The notes beneath the pieces are model-generated. The model did not search any database, was not told the origin of the DNA, and saw nothing but the letters and a program-made list of their open reading frames with translations. Below, piece after piece: positions 32,052-44,060 of a stretch of DNA of 64,000 nucleotides; within the stretch, counting starts at the first letter, position 1, and every line of letters starts with the position of its first letter. The position numbers and the translations under genes are program-made. Source of the DNA: Anisodus tanguticus (Eukaryota > Streptophyta > Magnoliopsida > Solanales > Solanaceae); NCBI GenBank assembly GCA_034509755.1, contig CM067539.1, positions 55,393,513-55,457,512 on the forward strand. Reading direction: 5' to 3'.

Positions 32052-33455
32052 GATTCTCTTGTTCTACTTCAACATGAGCTAAACTACCCATACTAGTTTT
32101 CTTTCTGAGACACTTCTTGAAATACTCATAGAACTATTGTGCGCTAAGTCTTTGATCAGTACCCTAAATATTAAAGTCTCGTGCAATGGCACTATCCTTA
32201 TGACATATAACTGGGAATGATCTTATAACTTTTATGTGATTACTTAATTGATACTAACTGATCTTGACACAAGTAGATCGACGATCATTCTACTCACTCC
32301 GTATTTCTTGTACATTCTAGGCACATTTCTTATGGAGACTATCTCATTATGCCCTCATTACTGAGCTAAGGTTCTTCATATCTCATGTTAACCCTTCGAG
32401 TTTCAAACGTCCAACTGGACTTACTGACGATGTACACATCTCCTCCTTAGACCAAAGGTTAAGGTCATATACTTATGGATCCTTCTCTCTAGTTGGGATC
32501 CAACTGACTTTCCTTATCTTCTGCAATTTTTCGTACTTTACATTGCTGACGACTTATGTTGCAACTCACTTCTGAGCATTTCATTACTAGGAAAACTGAA
32601 TTACTTACATGAACGGGGTGCTAAGGTATTCATAACTGGAATATTAAGTCTTAATGACTTAACTTTGTGCCTACTGTCAGTCTTATGGGAAAACCCTTTT
32701 TGATAACTCTCGTAGACTATTCTTCTGTAGTTTGCTCTCTAACTGTTTAGTTGATTGCTTTTTCCACTGTCATTGTACTTCGAGTTTAACTTCAATTCTT
32801 TGGGTTCTAACACACATTTGGTGTATTCAAACTGTTACCCACTCACTAGTGTTAACCTGATTAAGGAAATCAAATCTTACCTCTACTAGCTCTGCTAAAT
32901 TGCTAATTCACTATATCTACTGAAAACTTACTATTTCTGTACTAACCACCTGCTAGCATTATGTTCTCTTGTCCCACTCTGAATAACTAAAGTGAAACAT
33001 AGGGTTATTTCTAACTTCCCTCATCATCCGATATTATACGACGGTCGCATACTATCTTTTCTGAACTATAGTCATGGATTACACTTAGGGAAATTTCGTC
33101 TGTCTTAAATGAAAAATTGGAACAACTAATCCCAAACTTTCTATACACTTTAAAATCATATCAGATTATACACATCCGGGTAAATACTTAATCACATAAC
33201 CTAAGAGGGAACTGCCACATCTTATCTCATAGTAATATCTGCTCCTTGTAGTAGCTTACTTACGTAGTATATTCTAAGTCTGATCTAAATAAACTTGAAC
33301 AAATTAAAATTATTCCTGAAATTCAATATTGTCTACTCCTGGTTCTCATTCAATACATCATATCTTCTTAGTCATGTGTGCATGAATAGTACGAAAAATA
33401 TTATATAAGCATGGTATATAATTATTTACCTCAAAGCTTTAAAAGTTTGTTATGC
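32052..33455. other. Presumed gypsy interior, not recognisable
   Basis: T-rich on the plus strand with no long frame on either strand. The RT motifs expected upstream of integrase are not visible, so the interior is either deleted or heavily decayed. Confidence 0.35.
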
Positions 33456-33459
33456 TGTT

Positions 33460-33705
33460 GGAAGACATTATACTGGCAAATTTCACAAGAAAATATGGAT
33501 GACTATCCCTCCCTGCATTGCGTACGCAGATGTAGTTAAGTATAGATGTGATGAAAGGGAAGTTAATTTTGAATTTGCATGATATGCTGGACTCGTTTGA
33601 ATCCCTGAATATGTAATGTAAAACAAGTTCTGCCTTTTGTATTTGGTGCAGTACTATCTTGGTACTGTTTGCTAATAAAACTTTAACTTATCAAAACAAA
33701 ATCCA
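33460..33705 (+). mobile_element. LINE 3' end (second copy)
   Basis: Matches 16020-16345: GGCAAATTTCACAAGAAAAT, GAATCCCTGAATATG and GTGCAGTACTATCTTGGTAC plus TTTGCTAATAAAACTTTAAC. Two internal deletions of about 60 and 20 bp are visible relative to the first copy. Confidence 0.88.
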
Positions 33706-33830
33706 GAACTAGATGAAGCAAAACACTATTTTATATATGATTTCAGGCCGAGGTTTGTCCTTTACTTAAATTTACAACGATCAGATTGCATTTTTACCTC
33801 ATACTCGATCATCAAATTCATGTCCAATAC

Positions 33831-34085
33831 CGTGGCGGATCCAGAATTTTCACTCAGAGGTTCGAAAAAAATAACAAAAGCTAAATATAAAAATAATGTT
33901 GTCCCTAAGAATCAAACCTAGGATGTTGGAGACAATTTTGAATACGTTGGACCACTTTAACTAACATTTTTTGTATTTGTTCAGTGTGTTCAAAAGTTAA
34001 TATATGTACCTAAACACATAAAATATACCCTATATATATACTGTAATTTTTTGCCGAGCTCACCTCCATGTAAATCCGCTCCTGG
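33831..34085. mobile_element. MITE-like insertion (GGCGGATC termini)
   Basis: Left end CGTGGCGGATCCAGAATTTT, right end (reverse complement) CCAGGAGCGGATTTACATGG. Block A reads through this site (CCAATATTTCAATAAGGC), so the segment is an insertion. A similar GGGGCGGATCTATG start occurs at 36477. Confidence 0.7.
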
Positions 34086-34423
34086 ACTTCAATATCGCAA
34101 CAAAAGCAAATTATCTCCCGTTCTCATAACCAAAGGATTGATCAGAAGACTCTTCGATTTCAAAATTGAAAACTTTAATTACAGAACACTAAAATTTCCC
34201 CAACAAGTGAAAAAAATTCCTAGTCCAACTTTTCTGTACTATACTACACAACAAGAATGTTAGACACCTAATATCGAAGAATCCAATAAGCTGCCAACAA
34301 GACAATGTCAGCTGACAATTAGTGTTTAGTTTGTACACAGTACTCTTTATCTCCAGGGAAATGGATTATTTGTCTCTGCATCTAGTAGAAGAAGATGATG
34401 CACGGAGGGAAATAATTCAACAA

Positions 34424-34703
34424 GGCATAATATATAGATAGATACCTTAACCTGGTCTCAATTGGCAACTAAACACTCTAACTTTGAAAATGCACATCTA
34501 GACACCTCAACTAGTCCGCATTGTGTCTCGTGGACACCCGACGCTGACGTGACACATAAATTTTGAAGGTATCTAGATGATCATTTTATAAGTTGAGTGT
34601 TCAACTGACACAGTAGAGACATGTTGAGGTATCTAGATGTGCATTCTTAAAGTTGGAGTTATCAGTAAAGGCTAAGTTAAGGTGTCTATGTATATATTAT
34701 TCC
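34424..34703. mobile_element. Mutator-type MITE, long inverted repeats
   Basis: About 80-bp inverted arms: CACATCTAGACACCTCAAC on the left and GTTGAGGTATCTAGATGTG on the right. A 9-bp target duplication ATTCAACAA lies at 34415-34423 and 34704-34712, typical of Mutator-like elements. Block A has the single-copy site (GATTCAACAAACGCTGTC). Confidence 0.9.
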
Positions 34704-35342
34704 ATTCAACAAATGCGTCAACTAGTCATATGATCCTGGAATTCTACGGTTTATCACTTACTCGGGTACTACAAGATCAAGATTAAAGTGAGGTTCAATT
34801 CAAATCAACTGGCAAAAGTAAGGATTATTCACTTATTTTATCCAGATCTACTAATCCAATTATACAAGCAAGTTTAACAGTTTTCAAATACATTCACATG
34901 TAGGGGAAAATAACTATATACACCAATACCATTTGATCAGCCCATTTGACGGAAAATTCGTGCAATTTTGTTGTAATGGACCCCAAACTAACTTTGGCCC
35001 ATCCAAGTTCTTGTTGAACTCCTTAATTGAGAAATTATTAAGGATTTTGAGTTGATTATTTGATCCTATTTCTATTTTATTGAAGAAAAAAAGTTCAGTC
35101 TTATCAAATAATTATATATATATATTTATAAGAAAAATCCCAAATTAACCTACTAATAAATATATAATGTAGAAATATGTGTACTGAAGCATCATTTTAA
35201 CCATGTATTGTTTTTACAAACTTTCCAATTTAAGAATTTAAATTAATTTAGTTATTCAAGTTAAAATTTCAATGTGATATTTTCTGTATAGATTAAATTA
35301 TTATATTTATTATTATTTAATACACAGTCTTATTAACATTTT

Positions 35343-35455
35343 TTATCCCCCATCCCCGTAGGAGCTCCCTCCTTTTTGCTCCATTCGTGACTCGAACTCG
35401 TAACCTTTGGGTTGGAAGTGAAGGATGCTTACCATCTGAGCAACCCCCTATTGTC
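35343..35455 (-). mobile_element. tRNA-derived SINE with 15-bp target duplication
   Basis: On the minus strand: GGGTTGCTCAGATGGTAAGC (A box) and GTTACGAGTTCGAGTCACG (B box). TCTTATTAACATTTT is duplicated at 35328-35342 and 35456-35470. Block A shows the unoccupied site (TTATTAACATTTTAAATTTC at about 25092). Confidence 0.93.
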
Positions 35456-35599
35456 TCTTATTAACATTTTAAATATCAGCTTCCAAACAATAATATAGAG
35501 CACATGAGTTTAAAACAATGATCAAAATTTGTGACTGTTTAGGTATTAAACTCGTAAAAATATGATAGTTTAGGAGGTTTTAAATCTACTCACTCACAT

Positions 35600-36476
35600 T
35601 TTTTTCATGTATACTGCCACTTGAAAGTCTTTGGAGGAGTTTATGGAGCGTGATGTTCACGTAACATTCATAATCCTCAAGGGTATTTTAATAAGAGTTC
35701 ATGGTAGTTCATAGATTTTGTAAACACCCAATAATTCGGATATAAAACTCACAAAATGGTAATAGTTTAAATTTTTTAAACCTATTCACTCTTTTAAAAA
35801 ACGAAATACTAACATTAATTTCTAAGACTCTTTTTCCCTCATGAGTACTCTGGAGAGAATAATAGAGTGGTTTTTTTTTTTAAAGTTAGGTCGGTTTTGG
35901 GTCGTGTTGGGAGGGGTAAAAAGTAATAAGTTGATTGATTTTTTAAAGGGAAAAGGATAATTTTTAATTAAAAAATAAGATAAATGATTTTTAATTTGAT
36001 AAATACACCTTTGTTAACGTAAAAAGAAAATATGCATCATTTGTGTAACGACGAAGATATATATGAGCCTTTAACGATGGATATATCCATTCTAAATCGC
36101 AAAGTTGAGGGATATATTTTTCCCATTTTCCTTACAATTAAGATGTTGGTTGAACTGAATAGTTGTCTAGAAAATACATAATAATCAATATTTATATTGT
36201 GGAGGATAGCAGATACTTAGTGAAATTAGACGATATACATATAAACTAGTCCGACACTATGGTTATAAAAATAATTACATAATAAATGGTATCTATACAT
36301 GTGAGAGATAACATATACTCAATAAAATTAGTCGAGATATATATAAACTAGCTCGACACGATAATTATTAAAAAAAAAAGAAAGATAATCGATATCTAGC
36401 AGATATTTAGTAAAAATAATTGAGATATCCAAAAGTAAGACACCAACATTATAAAAAACTAACTGAACTCCACCAG
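35600..36476. other. AT-rich sequence, no gene
   Basis: Local redundancy (ATATAAACTAG and GATATATAT words, about 36200-36400). The part near 36140-36190 (GTTGAACTGAATAGTTGTCT) matches 62249-62275, start of a larger duplicated tract. Confidence 0.45.
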
Positions 36477-36540
36477 GGGCGGATCTATGTAGTGGCTCGG
36501 GGATGCCACGGCACCCGGACGCTCGGGTAAAAATTTATAT
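36477..36540. repeat. Transposon-end-like segment (AGGGGCGGATCTATG)
   Basis: Resembles the terminus of the MITE at 33831. The other end is not identified. Confidence 0.35.
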
Positions 36541-37139
36541 CCAAAGTCAAGATGTAAGGTATTTTCTTTCTGCTCCTTTTCTTAATTTCTTTTATTCCTT
36601 CAGTTTCTTCTCTTTACAAGCTCATTTTTATTATTTATTAAGTTCTGTAGGTGCTTCCCTTTTTTGTAGACCTTCAAAATTTTATTTAAATGCAACTCTA
36701 ATTATTCTCTTTTTATCTATTTAATGCTATTTTTTCTTGATTCGCAAATTCTTTTAGAATGATGGCATCAATATACATAATATTAATTTAAGCTATATGT
36801 AGATCAAATGGTGTACTTGGTAATTTAATTTTTTTTAACGTTTCTATATGTAGATCAAAGGGTGTATTTGCTAATTTATTTTTTTATATATTTTTTCACA
36901 TTATTCAACAGAATTCATCACAAGAATTAGATCGACTTGGACAAACTTATTTGGTTTCACATGTTTATTTCTGCACCAAAAATCTTGTAAATCAAAGTAA
37001 ATTAATTCAAAATGGACCGACCCGACTCGAATGAATTCAAACGACTAAATGTACACCCTACGTCAATCTCCTTCACCAGTAGTAGATCTGAATTAAATAT
37101 AGTGACACTCGTAGTCATCAAATTCTTAATTCGTCTTTG

Positions 37140-37830
37140 TGCTCCACATTCAACCTACTACACAAAACAAACTATTATCTTGTTTTTGTTTGATTTATAA
37201 ATAATTTAAATGAAAGATGGAATCTGTCAACTACTTGCTATTCGCCAATTAGAACATCTAAAATTATCTGCCAGATCGTCATTTGAAAAAATATCACTTA
37301 TTTCATCGAAGCTAGGACATATGATTAATTGAACATATAAAAAATAAAAAACAAGTTAAGAAAATAGTTAGTCAGTTAGCCTATAACAGCAGAAACTGTC
37401 TATTATATTTAGGACAGTTTCTATTGCATATTCTATATATATATATATACAGGCATTTGTCCTTAGCACTACTTTGGATCTATATATAAATGGAATGGCA
37501 CATGGCCGGAGTTAGAGTACCATACCGGGTTTATTTGAATCCTCTTCAGCGAAAAATCACACTACATAGAAAGTCAACTTTTTATGTATAATATTAAATT
37601 TGTGACTTTATTAATATTTATTTATTTATATTTTGAATCAATCCCACCACCCCACCCCCACCCCAAAAATGCACAGATACATGCATATAATAGGTGTACA
37701 AAGACAACTCTGTTAGAAGCACTACATGTTCTCGTCATAAAATGTTAGCTTCACATTCTAGATTTATGCCTAGCTTTCATAACCCAGTTACCATATTAAT
37801 GACTTTATTTTCCTTTATGGTTTGTGGGGT
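37140..37830. repeat. Dispersed duplicated tract, copy 1
   Basis: 37140-37260 aligns with 63080-63190 (CTCCACATTCAACCTACTAC versus CTCCATTCAATTTCTTAC; AATTCGCCAATTAGAACATC-like words). 37370-37490 aligns with 63240-63355 around TTTAGGACAGTT, and 37720-37815 aligns with 41100-41205. A TATA-like CTATATATAAATGG follows at about 37478. Confidence 0.65.
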
Positions 37831-37879
37831 TTGGGTGTGGGTCGAACAATTTGGATAAAATTTTACTGATTTTTATATA

Positions 37880-37985
37880 TTCAACAATCCCTGTCCAGGA
37901 ACGCTCCTCTTAATGAATTCTACACGGCGCAAATTTAGATTAAGTGAGTTAGTGAATTCCGAATATTAAACAGTTAAATAAAAAT
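37880..37985 (+). mobile_element. SINE remnant, Solanaceae type (copy 3, tail only)
   Basis: CTCCTCTTAATGAATTCTAC, CGGCGCAAATTTAGATTAAG and a terminal AGTTAAATAAAAA parallel the tails at 1505-1590 and 11125-11206. Confidence 0.55.
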
Positions 37986-38700
37986 ACAAATTATGAACCA
38001 TTTAAAAATATAATGAAATGGTCGAGATATTTCCACTCTTAATCCAGCCACCTACTAAAACTAATGGATCACGAAAGTGCCAAAATTTATGAAAGTATTA
38101 TGGCTGGAGTGATGGCCAAAAATCATAACGGCGGAGAGGGGGTTGCCCTATTATGTAGTGCTTGATGAATTTAACATTATTCATGAGGGTGAAAGTTAGC
38201 AAGATGTCGGAGAAGAATGAGTTTGGTTAAGAAGAAGAAGGAGAAGATATTGCCATCTCTAATTCGAGCTCTAAAAATAGAGAATTTTTTGGCAGGAAGC
38301 AATTAAACCCCTCTAAATGAATTTACCCAACAAAAATACAAATTATTGGGGCCTGCGAGTTTCATATACTCAATTAGTAAATTAAAAAGAAGTTACAAAT
38401 TGGACCCTCTTAAGAGAATTAAAAATTGAGCAACTACATATATAAGAAATATAGGTGTACTAATTAGGAAACACATCATAACATCCAAGACTCAAATTTT
38501 ATTGTCTCTACCTATGTTTTGATTCACTTTTTTCAAAACGCTTCCAGCTCTTCTTGTTCGATACCGCTTCCCGTCCTTGTAAATATCATCTCTTACCGCT
38601 ATCTTTGAATAGAGAGCCCCATTAACCAGACAAGCTACCTCACATAAAGGATGACGAAGGGCCAGTTGACGCAATTTACTCGAATTTCTATTACGAAGAC
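37986..38700. other. AT-rich sequence, no gene
   Basis: The 38492-38674 minus frame lacks any domain I recognise. Confidence 0.4.
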
Positions 38701-38714
38701 AAGAAACCTCGTGC

Positions 38715-39050
38715 AGGTTGCTCTTAGAGTCCTACAATATTTTTCTCTGGTTTGACTCTTGAAAAATGAGATTCACAATAACACAAAAATAACAATTAAA
38801 AATAGTGAATATATTTAACAAAAACTAAGAAATAACTAAAATTAATAATATTTACGGTTTATAATGCTTGTTGTTGAAGTCATATGATCCTATTCAACTT
38901 CCGTTGTCGTGTCCCCTTATTTGTTTTATGTAAATTGAAAATAAAAAAAAACACTATCCATGTTCAATTTCAATTGTTGTTGGAACTCTTGACCAAATTT
39001 ACTTTGTGGGGAGAATGATTAGGAGTTACTTAAAAGTGGTAAAAATACTA
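38715..39050. repeat. Duplicated tract shared with 55670-56030
   Basis: GAAAAATGAGATT(C/T)ACAAT, GTTGTTGAAGTC / GTTGTTAAAGTCG, AATTGTTGTTGGAACTC / AATTATTGTTGTTTTAAG and GATGATTAGGA / GAATGATTAGGAGTTAC occur in the same order in both tracts. Confidence 0.65.
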
Positions 39051-39063
39051 TGATTTGAAATTA

Positions 39064-39195
39064 CTCTTTCTGTCCCAATTTATGTGATACACTATAATCA
39101 CAACTTGTTTTAAATCACAAAATTCAAAAGTCTTCATTTATTTCTTAAACTCTGTGCCGAATCAAACTATATCACATAAATTGGGACGGATGGAT
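39064..39195. mobile_element. Stowaway-type MITE, 132 bp
   Basis: TIRs CTCTTTCTGTCCCAATTTAT and (reverse complement of right end) ATCCATCCGTCCCAATTTAT, with TA at 39062-39063 and 39196-39197. Confidence 0.88.
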
Positions 39196-40110
39196 TACTT
39201 AAAAGTGGTAAAAATACTTATCTTGATTATATTTCGAACCTGATACTTTTGCATTTTAAGTTTCAATGATCCTTTGATTATTTAAAATGTAAAAACAAAG
39301 TTTCTAGAAATAATCAAAGCACAACAAAATACACCGTGTAACTTAAGAACCAGGGTGCTTGGTTTGGAAAGATGAACTACGTCCATAGGTATTGGAGTCA
39401 TATTTAATTTAAAAAAAAAATTAAAAATGTAATGAAACTTGGAAGTAGAGTAAAAAATTTATATTTGTGTTCCATCTGTTTGTTATTTAGCCGTCTTTGG
39501 TTTTGGCCGAGTTCTATAGTAGTACAAATGGCCAAAATTCTTTTGATTATATTTTTGTAGAGACTATTCTAACTAGGTAGAATAAACACAAATGTCAAAA
39601 TTCTTATACGTGAATTTATTAACTCTACTATGTTAATATCAACATGTGATAGACTCCAGTTAATAATATCTTTAGAGTTTAGAGAGTTATATTTTTGATA
39701 TCACACAAGACAGAAATGAAACTTAATTTGCAGTGCAAATGTAAAAATAAAAGATACATCATAAATTAACTTGTAAAAAATGCAGTACCTCTATGTAGCA
39801 AAGCTGGTAGTGAAGAATTTCATCGAGATCTCAATTTCTCTAGTAAAAAAGGTTGCTCCAAATGCAGACAAACATCACTATTTATAAACACAAATTAAAT
39901 GAGAGAACAACCCGAGCTAAAGAGAAAAGAAAAAACTGAAGTAGACAATATTGAGGTACCACCAAGAAAAATACTGGTAGTAACCATAAAAAAAATGCGA
40001 CTAAAATGGCTATCTATACATTTTTCTAAATAAGAGAAGTAACAAAAGACACCTTAAATAGGAAAAAACATGCTGATTATATATATCAATGATGATAGTC
40101 TTCTCGCGTT
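39196..40110. other. AT-rich sequence, no gene
   Basis: No feature supported. Confidence 0.4.
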
Positions 40111-40204
40111 AATTAACCTACCAATAATTGTTGAGTCCTGGAAAATAGAAATTGACTGTACCATTGGTAATTAACCTACCAATAATTGTTGAGTCCTGGA
40201 AAAA
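40111..40204. repeat. Short direct duplication, about 59-bp period
   Basis: ATTAACCTACCAATAATTGT plus TGAGTCCTGGAAAA occurs twice, starting at about 40111 and 40170. Confidence 0.85.
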
Positions 40205-40254
40205 AAAGGGTGAAAGACACACCAGAATTATTATTTTTTTGTGAATTTTTTATA

Positions 40255-40420
40255 TAAATTATCAGGTGTGCGTGTTTTCTATCTGAACTATCATCAACTA
40301 TTTATCAAAACACATTTCAACTGAGGTAGGAAAATTGAACAACTAATTGAGGTGTGTTTTGATAAATTATTGGTGATAGTTCAGGTAGAAAACCCGCATA
40401 CCTGATAGTTCATGTAGGAA
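40255..40420. repeat. Fold-back (long inverted repeat) element
   Basis: ATCAGGTGTGCGTGTTTTCT and GAACTATCATCAACTATTTA on the left face AATTATTGGTGATAGTTC and AACCCGCATACCTGAT on the right, with a 25-30-bp loop. The arms can form a hairpin, as in Mutator-like MITEs. Confidence 0.8.
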
Positions 40421-40674
40421 ACTCAAGTGATAGTTTAAGTGTGTATTTGACTATTATCTCAAAAAAAAATCAGATAAACATTAGTACTTCAAGAAGATAA
40501 TTATATGTTTCTATTGTGGCAAACAAGATTTAATTCTATGAAATCAGTTATTTTCATTGAAAGACTTCGGAGGATAAAGGACAAAGGACATGGAATAGAA
40601 CAATCAATTGGGAAACGAAGACTTAGAGGATGCCAAAATAATCATTTGGCTAGGTACCTTACACATCTCAAATA

Positions 40675-41215
40675 ATGGTTAACCATTTATCATATATATC
40701 GACAAATATTATCTTGTATTTTTAGGACAGTTCATGTTTCATATATATATATATCAAGTTATTTCGGTGTTTATTATCTTCTTTGAATCCATGGAAGAAG
40801 ATGAACCAAAATCACAAAAAGTAGATCTGTAGAATTGTTCATCGTAGGATTCTCTGGTCAATTGAAAGGTTGGTGGGATAATTATCTCGCTAATCAACAA
40901 AAGGAAGATATCCTCAATTTCATCAAATATATATATATATATATATATATCATCTCAAATAATGGTTAGCCATTTAGCGTATATCGACAAATATTGTCTT
41001 GTATTTTTAGGACAGTTCCTGTTGCATATATATATATATATGCAGACATATGCATGTATGAGTGCATATTTCTAGGTAACAAAAACAACTAGATATAGCT
41101 ACATGTTTTTTATCTGCCAAAAAATGTTACTATACTTCACATTGAAGATTTCGGCCTTCCAAAGTCTACTTGTGACCATATTAAAGAATTATTTCTTTAG
41201 TTTCTTTTGTTTGTT
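40675..41215. repeat. Two copies of the TTTTTAGGACAGTT tract plus (AT)n
   Basis: GTATTTTTAGGACAGTTC followed by an AT run occurs at about 40718 and 41002, each preceded by TGGTTA(A/G)CCATTTA and CGACAAATATT. (AT) microsatellites lie at about 40740-40755, 40925-40950 and 41027-41042. The second copy continues into sequence matching 37720-37815. Confidence 0.7.
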
Positions 41216-41246
41216 TTTGTGGGGGAATGGATGACAGTAGAAAAAA

Positions 41247-41420
41247 TAGGATCCGGCTCCTCTCCGTTTCTCTTCTCTCAATTTTCCTCAAGTTATTACT
41301 TGGATGGGTGATGTGTTATATTTTAATATCAATGGTCTAGATTAAATTAACTAAACCAAAGGTCTTAACCATAATTAAAGTAATAGATATTTCCATATAT
41401 TTCTCCTAAAATGATAATAT
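41247..41420 (+). repeat. Dispersed repeat R, copy 1
   Basis: GGATCCGGCTCCTCTCC, AATATCAATGGTCTAGATTA and TTCCATATATTTCTCCTAAA. The reverse complement recurs almost unchanged at 50330-50490, and a diverged copy lies at 43880-44060. Confidence 0.8.
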
Positions 41421-41834
41421 GAAAAGCCTAAATATACATGGGAGCGACAATACATTTTGAGTCTTGAGAGTAGTCTACGTAAATGCTCTATTTTCTAACA
41501 TGATTATAAATTTCGCTTTTGTAGGTCCAATTTTACTGTTCTATTATCACATACATATGTTTCTAACTAATTTACAAAAATCAAACACGATCAAACTGGT
41601 CGATGTGCCCCTGTTTATTCGGATCCGGCTCCCAAAGGCGAACTCAAGATTTGAAGACCGCGGGGGCACCATTACATTAACATAGACGCTAGCTAAACTA
41701 TCAATGACAACTCCCCAATAATGGTCGTTGGACTGGTAATTGATGGTATGAGCAGGGGAAAAAAATACAAATATATATAGGTCAAATATGGCTTGTGTAT
41801 AATAATTAGACGTTCACACGTTAAAGAAACAATT
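41421..41834. other. AT-rich sequence, no gene
   Basis: Contains CGGATCCGGCTCCC (about 41620), a second copy of the repeat R terminal word, which may mark its other end. Confidence 0.4.
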
Positions 41835-41925
41835 TGGACTGGTAGCTCAGTGGTGAAGGTTGGGCTAATATAAGAATGGTTGCAGGATTGATACATACCG
41901 GGTACCATTCATTTCAGCATACTAC
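41835..41925 (+). mobile_element. Degenerate tRNA-derived SINE head
   Basis: GACTGGTAGCTCAGTGGTGA is A-box-like and GCAGGATTGATACATACC a decayed B box. No target duplication was found. Confidence 0.45.
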
Positions 41926-42114
41926 ATTTTTTGTAAAAGAGACAAATTCTATTCAGAGAAGGATGTGTTAACAAAGCAACGTTATGCGACGCGCTATTGA
42001 GATTCGATCCAGAGTAAGTGGTGTGAGAAGGCACGACGTCAGCCAGTGCACCAAATACAACCTATGTTCATAAGAGTGCACAATGACATATATATTAGTT
42101 TGTCAAGGTATATA

Positions 42115-43835
42115 CACCTATACAACAACAACATACCCAGTGAAATCCCACAACGTGGGGTCCGGTGAGGGTAGAATGTATGCAGACCTTACCTCTACCT
42201 TGGTAGGTAGAACGGTTGTTTCCGAGAGACTCTCGGCTCAAGACAAAGTACAAGCACAAGCAAAGTAAGACAAACAAAAAGACTAAGTCATGATAGCGAA
42301 TTCGAAAAAGAAGCAATAACTAATGCAAGTAATAATATAAACAAAATACACATAGCAACATAAATCAAACGACAGGGGACTATAAAGCAATATTGTGCCT
42401 ACTAGTATGATAGGCTAAGCGGGCCTACAATAATAACACTACAACTACCAGTTTGTAAGCGTAGGTAGGACTATCTACTACCCTTTTATCCTAATCCTTG
42501 TCCTCCATAACTCATTGTCTAAGGTCATGTCCTCAATGAGTTGTACATGCGTCATATTCCGTCTAATCACCTCTCCCCAATACTTCTTCATCCTACCTCT
42601 ACCCCTCTTGTACCCGTCCATAGCCAACCTCTCACACCTCCGCACTGGGCATTTGTGTCTCTCCTCTGTACGTGCTCGAACCATCTCAACTTTTCTTCCC
42701 GCATCTTATCCTCCACCGAGGCCACTCCCACTCTATCCCGGATATCATCATTTCTAATTTTATCTCTCCTTGAATGCCCACACATCCATCTTAGCATACT
42801 CATCTCCGCAACTTTCATCTTTTGGGTGTTTGAAATCTTGACCGGCCAACACTCCGCCCCATACAACATAGTTGGTCTAACCATCATCCTATAGAACTTA
42901 CCTTTAAGTTTTGTGGCACCTTTTCATCGCACAAGACTCCAGATGTGAGATTTCATTTCATCCACCTTGCCCCAATACTATGTGTGACATCGTCATCAAT
43001 CTCTCCATTCCCTTGGATAATAGACCCGAGATACTTGAAGCCTCATTTATTTGGAATGACCTTAGTACCAAGCCTCACATCTACGCATGTCTCAAGGTTG
43101 CTCCCATTAATGAAGTTGCACTCCAAGTATTTTGTCTTGGTCCTACTCAGCTTGAACCCTTTAAACTCCGGAGTCTGTCTTCAAACCTCCAGCTTAGCGT
43201 TCACTTCGCTGCGTGTCTCATCAATCAGGACTATGTCGTCTGTGAATAACATACATCATGGCACCTCCCATTGGATTTGTCGCGTCAGTCCATCCATCAC
43301 CAAGGAAAATAGGAATGGGCTAAGAGTTGATCCCTGGTGCAACCTCATCATCACTGGGAAGTGCTCCGAGTCTCCTCCTACTGTCTGTACCTTGGTCTTG
43401 GCTCCATTATACATATCATTGATTTCCCTAATGTACGCCACATGTACACCTCTAACCTCCAAACATCTCCATAGAACCTCCCTAGGGGCTTTTGTCGTAT
43501 GTCTTCTCGAAGTCGATGAAAATCATATGCAAGTCTCTATTCCTCTCCCTATACTGCTCCACCACCCTCCTAATAAGATGAATGACTTCTGTAGTCGAAC
43601 GCCCCGGCATGAATCCAAACTGGTTCTCGGAGATAGACACGACTATTCTCACCCTCATCTCCACGACTCGTTCCCAAACTTTCATAGTGTGGCTTAGCAG
43701 CTTGATACCCCTATAGTTGTTGCAACTCTGGATATCACATTTGTTCTTGTACAAAGGAATCATTGTACTACACCTCCATTCTTCGGGCATTCTCGCCGTC
43801 TTAAAAATGACGTTAAACAACTCCGTCATCCACTC
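42115..43835 (-). mobile_element. RTE-type LINE, 5'-truncated
   Basis: Minus-strand frames give, in order: MPEEWRCSTMIPLYKNKCDI, NYRGIKLLSHTMKVWE, NQFGFMPGRSTTE and IFIDFEKTYDKSP (RT domains), then GVHVAYIREINDMY and HQGSTLSPFLFSLVMD (RT domain with LSPFLF), then LYGAECWPVK and MLRWMCGHSRRDKIRND, then VRRCERLAMDGYKRGRGRMK and the C-terminus. The catalytic (F)ADD block falls between frames (about 43230) and I did not see it intact. The 3' end, on the minus strand, is GAGCCGAGAGTCTCTCGGAA to ...ATGTTGTTGTTG, the RTE signature. The 5' endonuclease is missing. TATATACA flanks both sides as a possible target duplication. Large plus-strand frames here (42945-43697) are antisense shadows. Confidence 0.9.
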
Positions 43836-43879
43836 TTATATATACATAAAAAAAATAACGAGTGCACGTGCCGTCTCTC

Positions 43880-44060
43880 CTCACCACGTGGGCCCGCATC
43901 TGTCCGCTCCTCTATATTTCTCTTCCTTCTATTTTTCCCAAGTTCTTACTTGGATTTAGGTCACACGACATAAGTTAAAATCAAAGGCTAAGATTTAATT
44001 CACTAAAGCAAGGTCTTAACCATGATTTAGACAATTAATATCCCATATACTTGCTTCCTT
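43880..44060 (+). repeat. Dispersed repeat R, copy 2 (diverged)
   Basis: CCAAGTTCTTACTTGGATTT, AAAGCAAGGTCTTAACCATG and TATCCCATATACTTGC parallel 41290-41410. Confidence 0.6.

Larger units (their letters stand above)
33706..35590. repeat. Segmental duplication block B
   Basis: Colinear with pieces of block A (16510-16570, 13795-14200, 16600-16820, 24450-24673, 25010-25230). It carries three private insertions (33831, 34424, 35343) that are absent at the matching block A positions. Block A carries the RTE insertion that is absent here. Confidence 0.85.

Noticed and set aside
32052..33455. Gypsy RT/RNase H coding region
   Set aside because: Expected by position but no RT motif could be read in any frame.
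42945..43697. 250-residue plus-strand open frame
   Set aside because: It is antisense to the RTE LINE reverse transcriptase, whose conserved motifs are on the minus strand.
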